Positions 42,861 to 52,008 of a stretch of 64,000 nucleotides of DNA are shown here, piece by piece. Position 1 is the first letter of the stretch, and each line of letters begins with the position of its first letter. The stretch is from UBA9926 sp018645765 (GTDB lineage: Bacteria > Pseudomonadota > Gammaproteobacteria > Pseudomonadales > Azotimanducaceae), in contig CASIBO010000005.1 of the NCBI GenBank assembly GCA_949372755.1, forward strand, positions 62,001 through 126,000, written 5' to 3'. A program made the translations under genes and the position numbers. The notes under the pieces were generated by a model. It did not search any database. It saw only the letters and a program-made list of their open reading frames with translations, and had not been told where the DNA came from.

Positions 42861-44114
42861 CTACCTAGCGCTGGACTGACGATCTAGATATTCTAAGGCT
42901 TCGCCCACCACAGGGAAAGAACCGAACACAACAATCGTATCCGTGCCCACGGATGACCGAATCGCATTTTCCAGCGCTTGCTGAACCGAAACGGTCGATT
43001 CAGCCCGGGCTTGGTCCGCCAACGGCAAACATGCCATAAGCTGCTCGACAGGCAATGCGCGCGCCTCGCTCACCTGCGTTAGATGCCAAAAGTGCACCAT
43101 CGGGCCGATCGCAGCGATGATTGCTTGAACATCTTTGTCGGCGTACAAACCGAAAACCACCCGAATGCTCGGGCAACCTCGGCGAGACAGCTCGGCTGCT
43201 AGCCTGACAACAGCGTGAGGATTGTGGGCAACGTCTAAATACACGCATTGCCCAGCTAGATCGAGCCGGGTTAGTCGACCGAGTAACGAGACATTGCACA
43301 ACTGCCCTACACTATTCGGATTCAACAAACCCAGCTCTGCCATGGCTTGCACCGCTGCCGCTAAGCTTCCATTTGGCAAGCTGGTTTCAGCGCTTGGCAG
43401 GGTAAGTGATTGTTGCAGCTCAGCCGCCATCCATGAAACCTCACCATCCGCCCAATCAAACTCTCGACCGATTCGTTTAACTTGGCAACGCTGGCGAGCG
43501 GCTTCGGCAAGAATGCTGTTGGGCGGATCAGGGTCTGCCAGAACCAGAGTCCCATTGGGTCGTAGTATCCCCGCTTTTTCAAGGCCGATGGCCTCTAGCG
43601 TGTCCCCCAGATAGCTTTGATGGTCCAGTGCAATAGGTAAGATCACTGAGATATCGGGATCAACCAGATTCATTGCATCCAATCGGCCGCCAAGGCCGAT
43701 CTCAAGGATCGCCAAATCCAAATCTGCTTCTTTAAACAAAAGCAGCGCTGCAAGACAGGCGAACTCAAAATAACTTAAAGAAATATCCGATCTCGCTAAT
43801 TCGATCTGCTCAAAAGCCGAAACGATTTGAAGGTCGGTCGCTTCCGCGCCGTTGATTTGAATTCTTTCGTTGAAATGCCGAAGATGTGGACTGGTCGTTA
43901 CCCCGAAGGATACCCCGGCGCCCGTTGCGAGCGCAGCAAGCGCTTCACAGCAGGACCCTTTACCGTTGGTCCCAGCGACAAGAATGACCCGCCGCGCTGG
44001 TTGCACCACACCGAGTCGTCGCGCGACTTCTGCAACCCGATCGAGGGTTAAATCCCATTTGATGGGATGCAGCCCACCAATGTAATCTAACCATTGCTCA
44101 AGGGTTTGACGCAT
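42861..44114 (-). CDS. folC: Bifunctional folylpolyglutamate/dihydrofolate synthase
   Basis: 417 residues. ATP-binding VAGTNGKGSCCEALAAL, then the Mur-ligase-like ILEIGLGGRLDAMNLVDPDISVILPIALDHQSYLG and C-terminal VYLDVAHNPHAVVRLA. It adds glutamate to folates and makes dihydrofolate. The start overlaps the trpA end by 17 bases. In many relatives accD lies between trpA or trpF and folC; it is absent here. Confidence 0.96.
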   Translation of the reverse strand: MRQTLEQWLDYIGGLHPIKWDLTLDRVAEVARRLGVVQPARRVILVAGTNGKGSCCEALAALATGAGVSFGVTTSPHLRHFNERIQINGAEATDLQIVSAFEQIELARSDISLSYFEFACLAALLLFKEADLDLAILEIGLGGRLDAMNLVDPDISVILPIALDHQSYLGDTLEAIGLEKAGILRPNGTLVLADPDPPNSILAEAARQRCQVKRIGREFDWADGEVSWMAAELQQSLTLPSAETSLPNGSLAAAVQAMAELGLLNPNSVGQLCNVSLLGRLTRLDLAGQCVYLDVAHNPHAVVRLAAELSRRGCPSIRVVFGLYADKDVQAIIAAIGPMVHFWHLTQVSEARALPVEQLMACLPLADQARAESTVSVQQALENAIRSSVGTDTIVVFGSFPVVGEALEYLDRQSSAR

Positions 44115-44910
44115 TCAGAGCCGTCCGGATATCACGCACCAGTTCAATAACGGCTGACTTTAAAGCTTGCGGCGACGCCTGAAATTCACCCATTAAGGTT
44201 ACAATAGCCGAACCCACGACCACACCATCTGCCACTTTAGCAATGGGCGCAGCGGTCGCGCCATCCTTAATCCCAAACCCTACAAACAATGGCAATGAGG
44301 TTTGCGCTTTCAAATGCGCAACGCGTTCGCAAACGGCTTTGATATCCAAGCCGCCAGAACCCGTGGTGCCCTTTAGCGAGACATAATAGACAAACCCCCG
44401 ACTCGCACGACAGACTGCTGCCGCTCGCGCATCGGTCGTCGTTGGTGCGAGTAAGTAAATCGGGTCAATCCCCTTGGTCTGAAGGGCAATCGCCAATGGG
44501 CCCGCTTCTTCTGGTGGCAGATTGACCGTGATCAGGCCATCAACCCCGCTCAAACTTGCCTGTTCAGCAAAAGCCTCATACCCCATCGCTTCGATGGGGT
44601 TTAAATAGCCCATCAAAACGACCGGGGTTGTTGCGTCTTCAAGGCGAAACGCAGTGACCATCTCTAAAACCTTCAAAAGGGTCACCTGATGAACAAGCGC
44701 CCGCTCATGCGCCAATTGGATTACAGGCCCTTCCGCTTCAGGATCCGTAAACGGCACGCCGAGCTCTATGATATCAACCCCTTCAGCAACCAAAGTGTGC
44801 ATCAAATCGACCGTTTGGTCCGGATGCGGGTCCCCAGCTACAATGTAGGCGACCAAGGACTTCTGAGCTCGCGACTGCACAGCATTAATCGTTGACGTTA
44901 ATCGACCCAC
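44098..44910 (-). CDS. trpA: Tryptophan synthase alpha subunit
   Basis: 270 residues. TIM barrel that splits indole-3-glycerol phosphate; the indole is channelled to TrpB. The catalytic glutamate is in DIIELGVPF. The loop usually written SDPLADGP reads TDPEAEGP, so the position equivalent to E. coli D60 is Glu; other proteobacteria seem to have the same, so activity is probably kept. Phosphate-binding GFGIKDG and ADGVVVGSAIV are present. It starts 9 bases after trpB. Confidence 0.96.
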   Translation of the reverse strand: MGRLTSTINAVQSRAQKSLVAYIVAGDPHPDQTVDLMHTLVAEGVDIIELGVPFTDPEAEGPVIQLAHERALVHQVTLLKVLEMVTAFRLEDATTPVVLMGYLNPIEAMGYEAFAEQASLSGVDGLITVNLPPEEAGPLAIALQTKGIDPIYLLAPTTTDARAAAVCRASRGFVYYVSLKGTTGSGGLDIKAVCERVAHLKAQTSLPLFVGFGIKDGATAAPIAKVADGVVVGSAIVTLMGEFQASPQALKSAVIELVRDIRTALNASNP

Positions 44911-44919
44911 AAGAACTCC

Positions 44920-46170
44920 TTAACCAATTGAGATGCCGTCAATTTTTGCCATGGTAGGAATGTCTTTATCACCCCGCCCCGAAAGATTAACAATAATATT
45001 TTGATCTTTTCGCAATGTCGCTGCAAATTCCACGGCGTGGGCCAGGGCATGACTACTTTCAAGCGCAGGCAGAATACCTTCCAGCAGATTCAACTGCCTA
45101 AAAGCCCCAAGTGCCTCCTCATCCGTCACCGCGACATATTCTGCACGCTCAATATCTTTCAACCAAGCATGTTCTGGACCAACCCCCGGATAATCTAATC
45201 CGGCTGACACAGAATGGGTTTCGCTAATGAGTCCCGCTTGATCCTGCATCAAATAAGTTCTATTGCCATGCAAAACACCCACAATGCCATCGGTTAAGGG
45301 CGCCGCGTGCCGCCCCGTCATGATGCCATCACCGGCGGCCTCGACCCCGATTAACCGAACTGACTCATCTTCCAGAAACGGATAAAAAATCCCCATCGCG
45401 TTCGATCCACCCCCAACACACGCCATAACAGCATCCGGCAGGCCGCCATGCTGTCGTGCAAACTGTGCTCGAGCCTCGCGACCAATCACAGACTGCAGGT
45501 CTCGAACGATCATTGGATACGGATGAGGCCCTGCCACGGTGCCAATGATGTAGTGGGTATCATCTACGTTGGTCACCCAATCTCGCATGGCTTCGTTCAA
45601 CGCATCTTTGAGGGTCCGAGAGCCTGAAGTCACCGGCACCACTTCAGCACCCAATAACTTCATTCGATAGACGTTTAGGCTCTGCCTTTGGATATCCTCA
45701 CTGCCCATATAGACCGTGCACTTCAGCCCAAAACGCGCAGCAACCGTGGCCGAGGCGACGCCATGTTGGCCCGCACCGGTTTCCGCAATAATTCTGGGCT
45801 TGCCCATGTGACGCGCGAGCAGGGCTTGGCCTATGCAGTTATTAATTTTGTGGGCACCTGTATGATTAAGATCTTCTCTTTTCAACCATATCTTGGCGCC
45901 ACCAGCATGATCGGTGAGGCGCTGCGCCAAATACAAGGGCGACGCTCTACCAACATAATGCTCAAGGTCCGAACCCAGTTCGGCAAGAAACTCAGGATCG
46001 GTTTTTAAACCATCATACGAGAGCGTTAACTCATCGAGTGCTGCCATGAGCGTCTCGGATACAAATCGACCGCCATAGGGCCCAAAATGTCCCGATTGGT
46101 CTGGGAAAGACGTGAGCGCCTCATTCGTTCCAAGCTGTTTACTGACCATAGGATCCCTTTTATCTTTCAT
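44920..46170 (-). CDS. trpB: Tryptophan synthase beta subunit
   Basis: 416 residues. PLP lysine is K108 in EDLNHTGAHKINN; PLP phosphate is held by CVGGGSNAMGIFYPF. It joins indole and serine. The N-terminal ~12 residues before the second possible start (Met8) are not conserved in the family, so the true start may be 46149. It follows trpF after 21 bases in a trpF-trpB-trpA block. Confidence 0.97.
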   Translation of the reverse strand: MKDKRDPMVSKQLGTNEALTSFPDQSGHFGPYGGRFVSETLMAALDELTLSYDGLKTDPEFLAELGSDLEHYVGRASPLYLAQRLTDHAGGAKIWLKREDLNHTGAHKINNCIGQALLARHMGKPRIIAETGAGQHGVASATVAARFGLKCTVYMGSEDIQRQSLNVYRMKLLGAEVVPVTSGSRTLKDALNEAMRDWVTNVDDTHYIIGTVAGPHPYPMIVRDLQSVIGREARAQFARQHGGLPDAVMACVGGGSNAMGIFYPFLEDESVRLIGVEAAGDGIMTGRHAAPLTDGIVGVLHGNRTYLMQDQAGLISETHSVSAGLDYPGVGPEHAWLKDIERAEYVAVTDEEALGAFRQLNLLEGILPALESSHALAHAVEFAATLRKDQNIIVNLSGRGDKDIPTMAKIDGISIG

Positions 46171-46191
46171 ACTGGCGTGATCTAAAACGCC

Positions 46192-46830
46192 TTAATTTAA
46201 GTCATCTGCGGCTGCGACCGCGCGCACAAACTGTCGTATTCTTTGCGGGCACTTAATCCCGGGCAAATCTTCTACGCCGCCGCTCACATCGACCGCGTAG
46301 GGCGCGACCTGCCCGACGGCCAACCCCACATTCAGCGGCGTTAAACCGCCCGCTAACACCATCGGCTGGGTTAACTCGGGAATTTCTGACCAATCAAATG
46401 CCTGCCCTGTGCCGCCAAATCGTCCTGGCTCATAGCTATCCAGAAGAATGGCGCTCGCTGACGAGAACTGCGCTGCAGCCTTGAGCGTCTCTTGCGTACT
46501 GCGATGCCGTAACGCCCTGATGTATGGTACGTCAAACTGGCGGCAGTAGTTCTCATCTTCATCACCATGAAATTGCAAGATATCAATGGCGCAACTCGAA
46601 AGACCTGAAAAAACCGCCTCGGGGGTAGCATTCACAAACAAACCGACCTTCACCAAGAAGGGGGGCAGTTTTTGAATGATATCGCCGGCAGCAGTTGGCG
46701 TAATCGCTCTAGGGCTTTTCTCATAGAACACAAAGCCAATGGCATCAACGCCAAGTGCCGCAGCCGTCATGGCATCTTCGGCACGCGTGATGCCGCAGAC
46801 TTTAACCCGAGTTTTATGATGAAGCGTCAT
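46192..46830 (-). CDS. trpF: Phosphoribosylanthranilate isomerase
   Basis: 212 residues. Stand-alone TrpF with VKVCGITRAEDA containing the catalytic Cys, LQFHGDEDENYCRQF, DSYEPGRFGGTGQAFDW and DVSGGVEDLPGIK. It performs the Amadori step of tryptophan synthesis. The gene lies between truA and trpB. The other trp genes (trpE, G, D, C) are not in this window. Confidence 0.97.
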   Translation of the reverse strand: MTLHHKTRVKVCGITRAEDAMTAAALGVDAIGFVFYEKSPRAITPTAAGDIIQKLPPFLVKVGLFVNATPEAVFSGLSSCAIDILQFHGDEDENYCRQFDVPYIRALRHRSTQETLKAAAQFSSASAILLDSYEPGRFGGTGQAFDWSEIPELTQPMVLAGGLTPLNVGLAVGQVAPYAVDVSGGVEDLPGIKCPQRIRQFVRAVAAADDLN

Positions 46831-46874
46831 GAGCTAATTTGCGAATTAGTGCGATCGAAGTCTACCACAGACGA

Positions 46875-47678
46875 TTAACCATTTGATTTCTGGCTCAATA
46901 ATTGACTGGGGAAAGTCCCTTTTGGGATATCAAAGGCCATCGGATAGTCCACTTGGCACAGATAAAGCCCGCTTGGCGCTGCCATTTTCCCAGCCAGCTG
47001 CCGATTGCGTTGTTTCAGTAATTCGTCAATCCAATCAACCTCCTGAACGCCGGCACCCACGTCACACAATGAGCCAACAATATTTCGAACCATATGATGC
47101 AAAAATGCATTGGCTTTGATGTCGACAATCACAAGATCGCCGCGACGGGTTATCTCAATGAACTCAATGCACCGCCAAGGGGAATTAGCCTGACAGTGGG
47201 CCGCGCGAAACGCACTAAAATCATGTTCCCCAACGAGTGCCTGTGCAGCAGCCTGCATCGCGTGCTCTCGCAAAGGCCGATATTCTCTAGCCATAAACTC
47301 ATACGCTAAGGCATGTCGTAGCGGCTGGTTGTAAAGAATGAACTGATATCGCCGAGCCGTTGCAGAATGTCGTGCATCAAAGGTTTCTGCAACAGGCCGC
47401 ATCCAGGCCACGCTAATATCGTCCGGTAATAGGGTATTCACCCCCTGAACCCAAGCCTTGTCCTGACGATGCGCATCGGTATCAAAATGGATCACTTGAC
47501 CTGTGGCATGAACTCCGGAATCTGTGCGACCCGCGCAAGCAATCCGAATAGGATGATCGGCGATCGACGACACTGCCGTCTCAACCGCCTGCTGGATGGT
47601 ATCCACCCCCAGCTGACGCTGAAAGCCATGATAGCGTGTACCTTGGTAGATCAAGCCAAGGGCAATTCGGGTTCCCAT
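46875..47678 (-). CDS. truA: tRNA pseudouridine synthase A
   Basis: 267 residues. The catalytic aspartate is D53 in CAGRTDSGVHATGQV; FQRQLGVDTIQ and HHMVRNIVGSL are further family signatures. It makes pseudouridine at positions 38-40 of tRNA anticodon arms. It starts 8 bases after the fimV end. Confidence 0.97.
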   Translation of the reverse strand: MGTRIALGLIYQGTRYHGFQRQLGVDTIQQAVETAVSSIADHPIRIACAGRTDSGVHATGQVIHFDTDAHRQDKAWVQGVNTLLPDDISVAWMRPVAETFDARHSATARRYQFILYNQPLRHALAYEFMAREYRPLREHAMQAAAQALVGEHDFSAFRAAHCQANSPWRCIEFIEITRRGDLVIVDIKANAFLHHMVRNIVGSLCDVGAGVQEVDWIDELLKQRNRQLAGKMAAPSGLYLCQVDYPMAFDIPKGTFPSQLLSQKSNG

Positions 47679-47686
47679 CGAGCCGC

Positions 47687-47977
47687 TCAGTCTTCAGATA
47701 AGCTAACAAGCATTTTTTGGGCTTCAGTCGCCTCGGAGGGCGTTCCGATAACGCCCACCCGATTCAGTAACCTGCGTGCTGCGTCCGCGTCGCCCATATC
47801 GACATAAGCCCGCGCCAAATCCAGCATATTGGCGGGGTCTTCATCCGGATCAATCCCCAGCTCTGACGCAACATCCGCTTCACTCAGGTCCCCCATGTCA
47901 CTTAAATCGAGCGTTTCGAGCGCACTGGGGTCTTCTAATTCTTCAAGCGTTTCTAACCCGTCTAGCGCTTCTACCTT
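47687..47977 (-). pseudogene. fimV: FimV C-terminal domain cut off by an in-frame TAG
   Basis: After the TAG the same frame continues for 96 residues to a stop at 47687. These read as a Leu/Glu-rich linker and then the FimV C-terminal TPR-like domain (PANMLDLARAYVDMGDADAARRLLNRV). The only internal ATG before this domain (47896) has GGGGA-like bases upstream of a later position and would give a 69-residue piece, so the domain could be made separately. In other species the domain is needed for full FimV function. The frame is not shifted: only one codon separates both parts. Confidence 0.85.
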
Positions 47978-49528
47978 CTATCCTTCTATCTCTTCTATGT
48001 CTGCTAGATTTCCTAGCGTTTCTAGCTCGCTCAGGTCATCGAGACCGTCTAACGCGCTCAAGTCTAGTTCGGGAAAATCCGCTTCTACTTGCGCCCCTGC
48101 GTCAGCCGGCGCCATTTGGATCGTCTTTGCGGGGCTCAAGTCCTCGGTATCTTCTGGGGTACCCCGCTCCGCCTCGTCTGCAGCATCAGGCACCAAAGTC
48201 GTCCCTGCCGCTTGTATTTCAATTAAGGGGTCCGTCCCCGCTAACGCCGCATTAGGTTGGCTCGCCGCCGCAGCCAGCGTCGGGCTCGAGCCTTGCGGCT
48301 CTGCAGCCACCCCACTCGCCGTTGCTACGCGAAGGCTTCTTGTCAGTCTTTGATATCGGGCCGACATTAATAGCAGCACGACAACGAGTATCACCAAAGC
48401 AACCATAAAAGCGATAGAAAGTGGCGTTACAAAGCGCTGTTCAGCCGCGACCTTCGGCAAGGCTTCGAGCGTTTTAAGTTGTTTTTGTAATGCGGCAATC
48501 TGCTGGTCTTTGAGCGAAATCGTACCCGCTAAAGACTCAAGTTTGGTTTCTAGGGCCGCCATTCGACCTGCCAATAGGTCCCGCTCGATTGCGGCACTAT
48601 TTATAAGTTCCTTCTGTTCTTCCACGTTATCGGTTTCTTCGGCGCTATCGGTTGCCGCAAGCACTTCAAAGGACTCGACATTCGGCGCCGCTGCATCGAC
48701 CGCAACCAGGACTAATTCACTGTCAACAGAAGGTTCGATGGGGGCGTTTTTTTTTTGCCTGGCTGGCTGCATTTGTTCCGTATTTTGGCTCGCCACCTCA
48801 GCCACAGCCGACTCAAACGAAATGCGGCCTAGATCTTCCTGGTCAGGCATCACCAAAACATAACCCGCTTTTAACCGGTTTATATTTTGGTTCATAAACG
48901 CGCCAGGATTACGGCTTTGAATTGCCAGCATCATGGCTTGCACGGAGGTTGAACGATCGGGCCGCGCCGCAAGCGCAATATTCCAAAGGGTATCACCCGC
49001 CTGCGTCATTCGATCCGCATCAAGTCTTTGGGCGCGCACTTCAGGGACACGGCTTACAGGGCGAACGCTCGCTGCTTGCACCGGCGCGATGTCGAGCGGC
49101 CGAACCGGCGCCATTAATACAGGCGGGTCCAATAGCAGGGTATATTCTCGAACCAATCGCCCGTTGGGCCACACCAATTCCAGAACAAAATTCAGATAAG
49201 GTTCAACAATCGGGGCCGGCGTGCTTAATTCGATCCGCAATCCGGATCCAGATGACACCGCTAGAAAATCAAGATCCGATAGGTTGCTGGACCAATCGAC
49301 TCCCATCGCCTCGAACGCCGTTTTCGGTGCCAGCCCAACACGAACATCTTGCGGTGTTAAACGCTGAGCATTTCCAAGCACTATGCTCGCTCGTAGCGGC
49401 TGGTTCAGTGTCGACTCAAGCACAATGTGACCAAGACTAAGTCCCCAAGCGTTAAGGGATGTCATCGCTGCCAGCGTTAACACAGCGCACTGAATCAACC
49501 GCGTTAGCTTCTTATAAATCTGTTGCAT
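47978..49528 (-). CDS. fimV: FimV, LysM-containing polar/pilus assembly protein (truncated by TAG)
   Basis: 516 residues from ATG 49528, which gives a proper signal peptide (MQQIYKKLTRLIQCAVLTLA); an upstream in-frame start at 49582 would add 18 residues without a leader. Order: periplasmic FimV N domain (LSLGHIVLESTLNQPLRASI), LysM domain (~190-245; AGDTLWNIALAAR), coiled coil, membrane helix (FVTPLSIAFMVALVILVVVL) and an acidic cytoplasmic tail that ends at TAG (47978-47980). FimV organises type IV pilus assembly and polar proteins. Tail repeats (DLxxLE) resemble those beyond the stop. Confidence 0.9.
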   Translation of the reverse strand: MQQIYKKLTRLIQCAVLTLAAMTSLNAWGLSLGHIVLESTLNQPLRASIVLGNAQRLTPQDVRVGLAPKTAFEAMGVDWSSNLSDLDFLAVSSGSGLRIELSTPAPIVEPYLNFVLELVWPNGRLVREYTLLLDPPVLMAPVRPLDIAPVQAASVRPVSRVPEVRAQRLDADRMTQAGDTLWNIALAARPDRSTSVQAMMLAIQSRNPGAFMNQNINRLKAGYVLVMPDQEDLGRISFESAVAEVASQNTEQMQPARQKKNAPIEPSVDSELVLVAVDAAAPNVESFEVLAATDSAEETDNVEEQKELINSAAIERDLLAGRMAALETKLESLAGTISLKDQQIAALQKQLKTLEALPKVAAEQRFVTPLSIAFMVALVILVVVLLLMSARYQRLTRSLRVATASGVAAEPQGSSPTLAAAASQPNAALAGTDPLIEIQAAGTTLVPDAADEAERGTPEDTEDLSPAKTIQMAPADAGAQVEADFPELDLSALDGLDDLSELETLGNLADIEEIEG

Positions 49529-49627
49529 CACAGCGTCTACTCCAACAAAACTAGGGCTAAAAATCGTCGCGCGACCCAGCACGCTTCATGCTACCCCACT
49601 TCAGGCTTATAAACGACGCCTGCTTGG

Positions 49628-50647
49628 CTAAGCAATCCGCGCCAGAAGCGCCTCGGCAATTTGCAGACTGTTCAATGCGGCGCCTTTGCGAATATTGTCC
49701 GACACGACCCAGAGGTGCAGCCCCAGAGGGTTCATGACATCGTTTCTGATTCGCCCAACAAAGACTGGATCCATACCGGCAGATTCCGTGACGGCCGTCG
49801 GATACCCACCAGCGCGGTGTTCATCCAAGACAGAGACCCCTTCCATTGTTGACAAGAGCGCTTTCACATCCGGCGCACTCATGGCTTTTCTAGTTTCAAT
49901 ATAGATCGCTTCAGAGTGGCCGTAAAAGACCGGAATGCGCACACAGGTTGGACTCACCTGAATGGTGTCGTCCTCAAAAATTTTGTGCGTCTCCCAAATC
50001 ATCTTCATCTCTTCTTTGGTAAAACCATTGTCTTGAAAGTCATCGATCTGGGGCACCGCATTAAAGGCGATTTGTTTGCCAAAGACTTTCGGCTCAATGC
50101 TTTGCGCATTCAGAAGCCTCGCTGACTGACTGGCGAGCTCTTCGATGCCTGATTTACCCGCACCCGATACCGCCTGATAGGTGGCCACATTAATTCGCGT
50201 AATACCGACCGCATCATGAATCGGTTTTAAAGGCACCAACATTGATATGGTAGAACAATTCGGGTTCGCGATGATGTTGCGGTTTTTATATCCATCCAAA
50301 GCATGAAGATTCACTTCCGGGATAATCAAAGGAATGTCGGTATCTCGGCGAAAATACGAGGTATTGTCAATCACGATACAACCCGCTGCGGCCGCCTTGG
50401 GCGCAAATTCGGCAGAAACCGACCCGCCGGCGGAAAATAAGGCAATATCGACTTTCTGAAAATCAAACTGCGCGAGATCCTCAACCCTTAGGTTTTTATC
50501 CTTAAACGGCAGGCGGGTACCGGCCGAGCGGGCACTCGCCAAAAGATAAAGCTCACCCACCGGGAAATTCCGCTCTGACAACAGTTCCAGCATGACCTCA
50601 CCAACAGCACCGGTTGCGCCAACAATTGCAATGTTTTTTAAACCCAT
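49628..50647 (-). CDS. asd: Aspartate-semialdehyde dehydrogenase
   Basis: 339 residues. NADP-binding GATGAVGEVMLELL and catalytic C131 in IANPNCSTISMLV; substrate-binding His is in EHRAGGYPTA. It reduces aspartyl phosphate for lysine, methionine, threonine and diaminopimelate synthesis. It heads the fimV-truA run, as in Pseudomonas. 191 bases separate it from aroC; I see no gene there. Confidence 0.97.
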   Translation of the reverse strand: MGLKNIAIVGATGAVGEVMLELLSERNFPVGELYLLASARSAGTRLPFKDKNLRVEDLAQFDFQKVDIALFSAGGSVSAEFAPKAAAAGCIVIDNTSYFRRDTDIPLIIPEVNLHALDGYKNRNIIANPNCSTISMLVPLKPIHDAVGITRINVATYQAVSGAGKSGIEELASQSARLLNAQSIEPKVFGKQIAFNAVPQIDDFQDNGFTKEEMKMIWETHKIFEDDTIQVSPTCVRIPVFYGHSEAIYIETRKAMSAPDVKALLSTMEGVSVLDEHRAGGYPTAVTESAGMDPVFVGRIRNDVMNPLGLHLWVVSDNIRKGAALNSLQIAEALLARIA

Positions 50648-50838
50648 ATTTTTCTCAATTTCTATTGTTAATGAACCGCTGGAGGGTACAACCCCCTAGG
50701 ACACCTTGTAACGGTTTACGATCTTGATAACCCGCGCTATGACGCATCAACCCACTACAAAACACTGAATCGGGACGGTCCTTACAGCGCCAAAAAAGCA
50801 TCGTTGGCGAGGCTTTACAGCTTGACTCATGCAATGAA

Positions 50839-51912
50839 CTATCTTGCGCCCAGTTGCCCCGTTTGCCCACGTTGTCGCAGAGCATGATCCATCAAAATAA
50901 TGGCCAGCATGGCTTCGGCAATAGGCGTTGCTCGGACGCCAACGCAAGGGTCATGACGACCTTTGGTTATAACCTCGGTAGGCTCACCGCTCGTTGTAAT
51001 CGTCTTTGCGGACTGGGTAATGCTCGACGTCGGCTTGAGTGCAATACTCACCAAAATATCTTGGCCAGAACTAATGCCCCCTAAAACGCCCCCCGCGTGA
51101 TTCGAGCCAAAGCCTTCCGGGAAAATCTCATCTCGATGTTCCGACCCGCGCTGCTCAACCACCTCGAAGCCATCCCCAATTTCAACGCCCTTTACCGCGT
51201 TGATACTCATCATGGCGCCCGCAATATCGGCATCCAACCGACTAAAAACCGGCTCACCTAGTCCAGGCATGACGCCTTCGGCCACAATATTGATTCTTGC
51301 GCCCACAGAATCCCCATCTCTGCGCAATTGATCTATCAGAGCGGCCATGTCGTCAACACAGGCTGCATCCGGACAAAAGAATGGGTTTTGATCCACAAAG
51401 TCCCAGTCAAAATCTCTGACATGGATCGTACCCATCTGCGCCAGATACCCACGAATTTTAATGCCGTGGTTCACCATAAGATATTTTTTCGCAACCGCAC
51501 CGGCCGCCACCCGCATCGCCGTCTCGCGTGCTGATGACCGGCCGCCGCCACGATAGTCGCGGACACCATACTTTTGCTGGTAGGTGTAGTCTGCGTGCGC
51601 GGGCCGAAAAAGGTCCTTGATGGCGCTGTAGTCCTTCGACTTTTGATCTTCGTTCTCGATCAAAAGGCCGATACTGGTTCCCGTCGTGACCCCTTCAAAA
51701 ACACCCGATAGAATCTTGACCTGATCCGACTCTTGCCGCTGCGTTGCATATTTTGACGTGCCAGGTCTACGACGATCCAAATCCCCCTGCAGATCTGCCT
51801 CACAGAGTGGCATTCCAGGTGGACAGCCGTCGATAATGCAGCCCAAAGCGGGCCCATGGCTTTCGCCAAATGTCGTGACTCGGAACATTTCTCCAATGGT
51901 GCTACCCGGCAT
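50839..51912 (-). CDS. aroC: Chorismate synthase
   Basis: 357 residues. The signatures are GESHGPALGCIIDGCPPGM near the start, RPGTSKYATQRQESDQV, RPAHADYTYQQKYGVRDYRGGGRSSARETAMRVAAGA and RHDPCVGVRATPIAEAM. It converts EPSP to chorismate with reduced FMN. Divergent from folE across ~95 bases. Together with trpFBA it covers part of aromatic amino acid synthesis. Confidence 0.97.
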   Translation of the reverse strand: MPGSTIGEMFRVTTFGESHGPALGCIIDGCPPGMPLCEADLQGDLDRRRPGTSKYATQRQESDQVKILSGVFEGVTTGTSIGLLIENEDQKSKDYSAIKDLFRPAHADYTYQQKYGVRDYRGGGRSSARETAMRVAAGAVAKKYLMVNHGIKIRGYLAQMGTIHVRDFDWDFVDQNPFFCPDAACVDDMAALIDQLRRDGDSVGARINIVAEGVMPGLGEPVFSRLDADIAGAMMSINAVKGVEIGDGFEVVEQRGSEHRDEIFPEGFGSNHAGGVLGGISSGQDILVSIALKPTSSITQSAKTITTSGEPTEVITKGRHDPCVGVRATPIAEAMLAIILMDHALRQRGQTGQLGAR

Positions 51913-52008
51913 GCGGACTCATCCTGAAAATGCGCTATTATAGACCAATGCGAGCAATGGATCCTCGCAATTTTGCAGCAAAGGCTAGGCGTTACTACAG
52001 GAGGCGGT

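Noticed and set aside
47829..48353. 174-residue Ser-rich frame opposite fimV
   Set aside because: The serine runs are the reverse of Glu/Leu-rich repeats in the fimV tail; no gene evidence.
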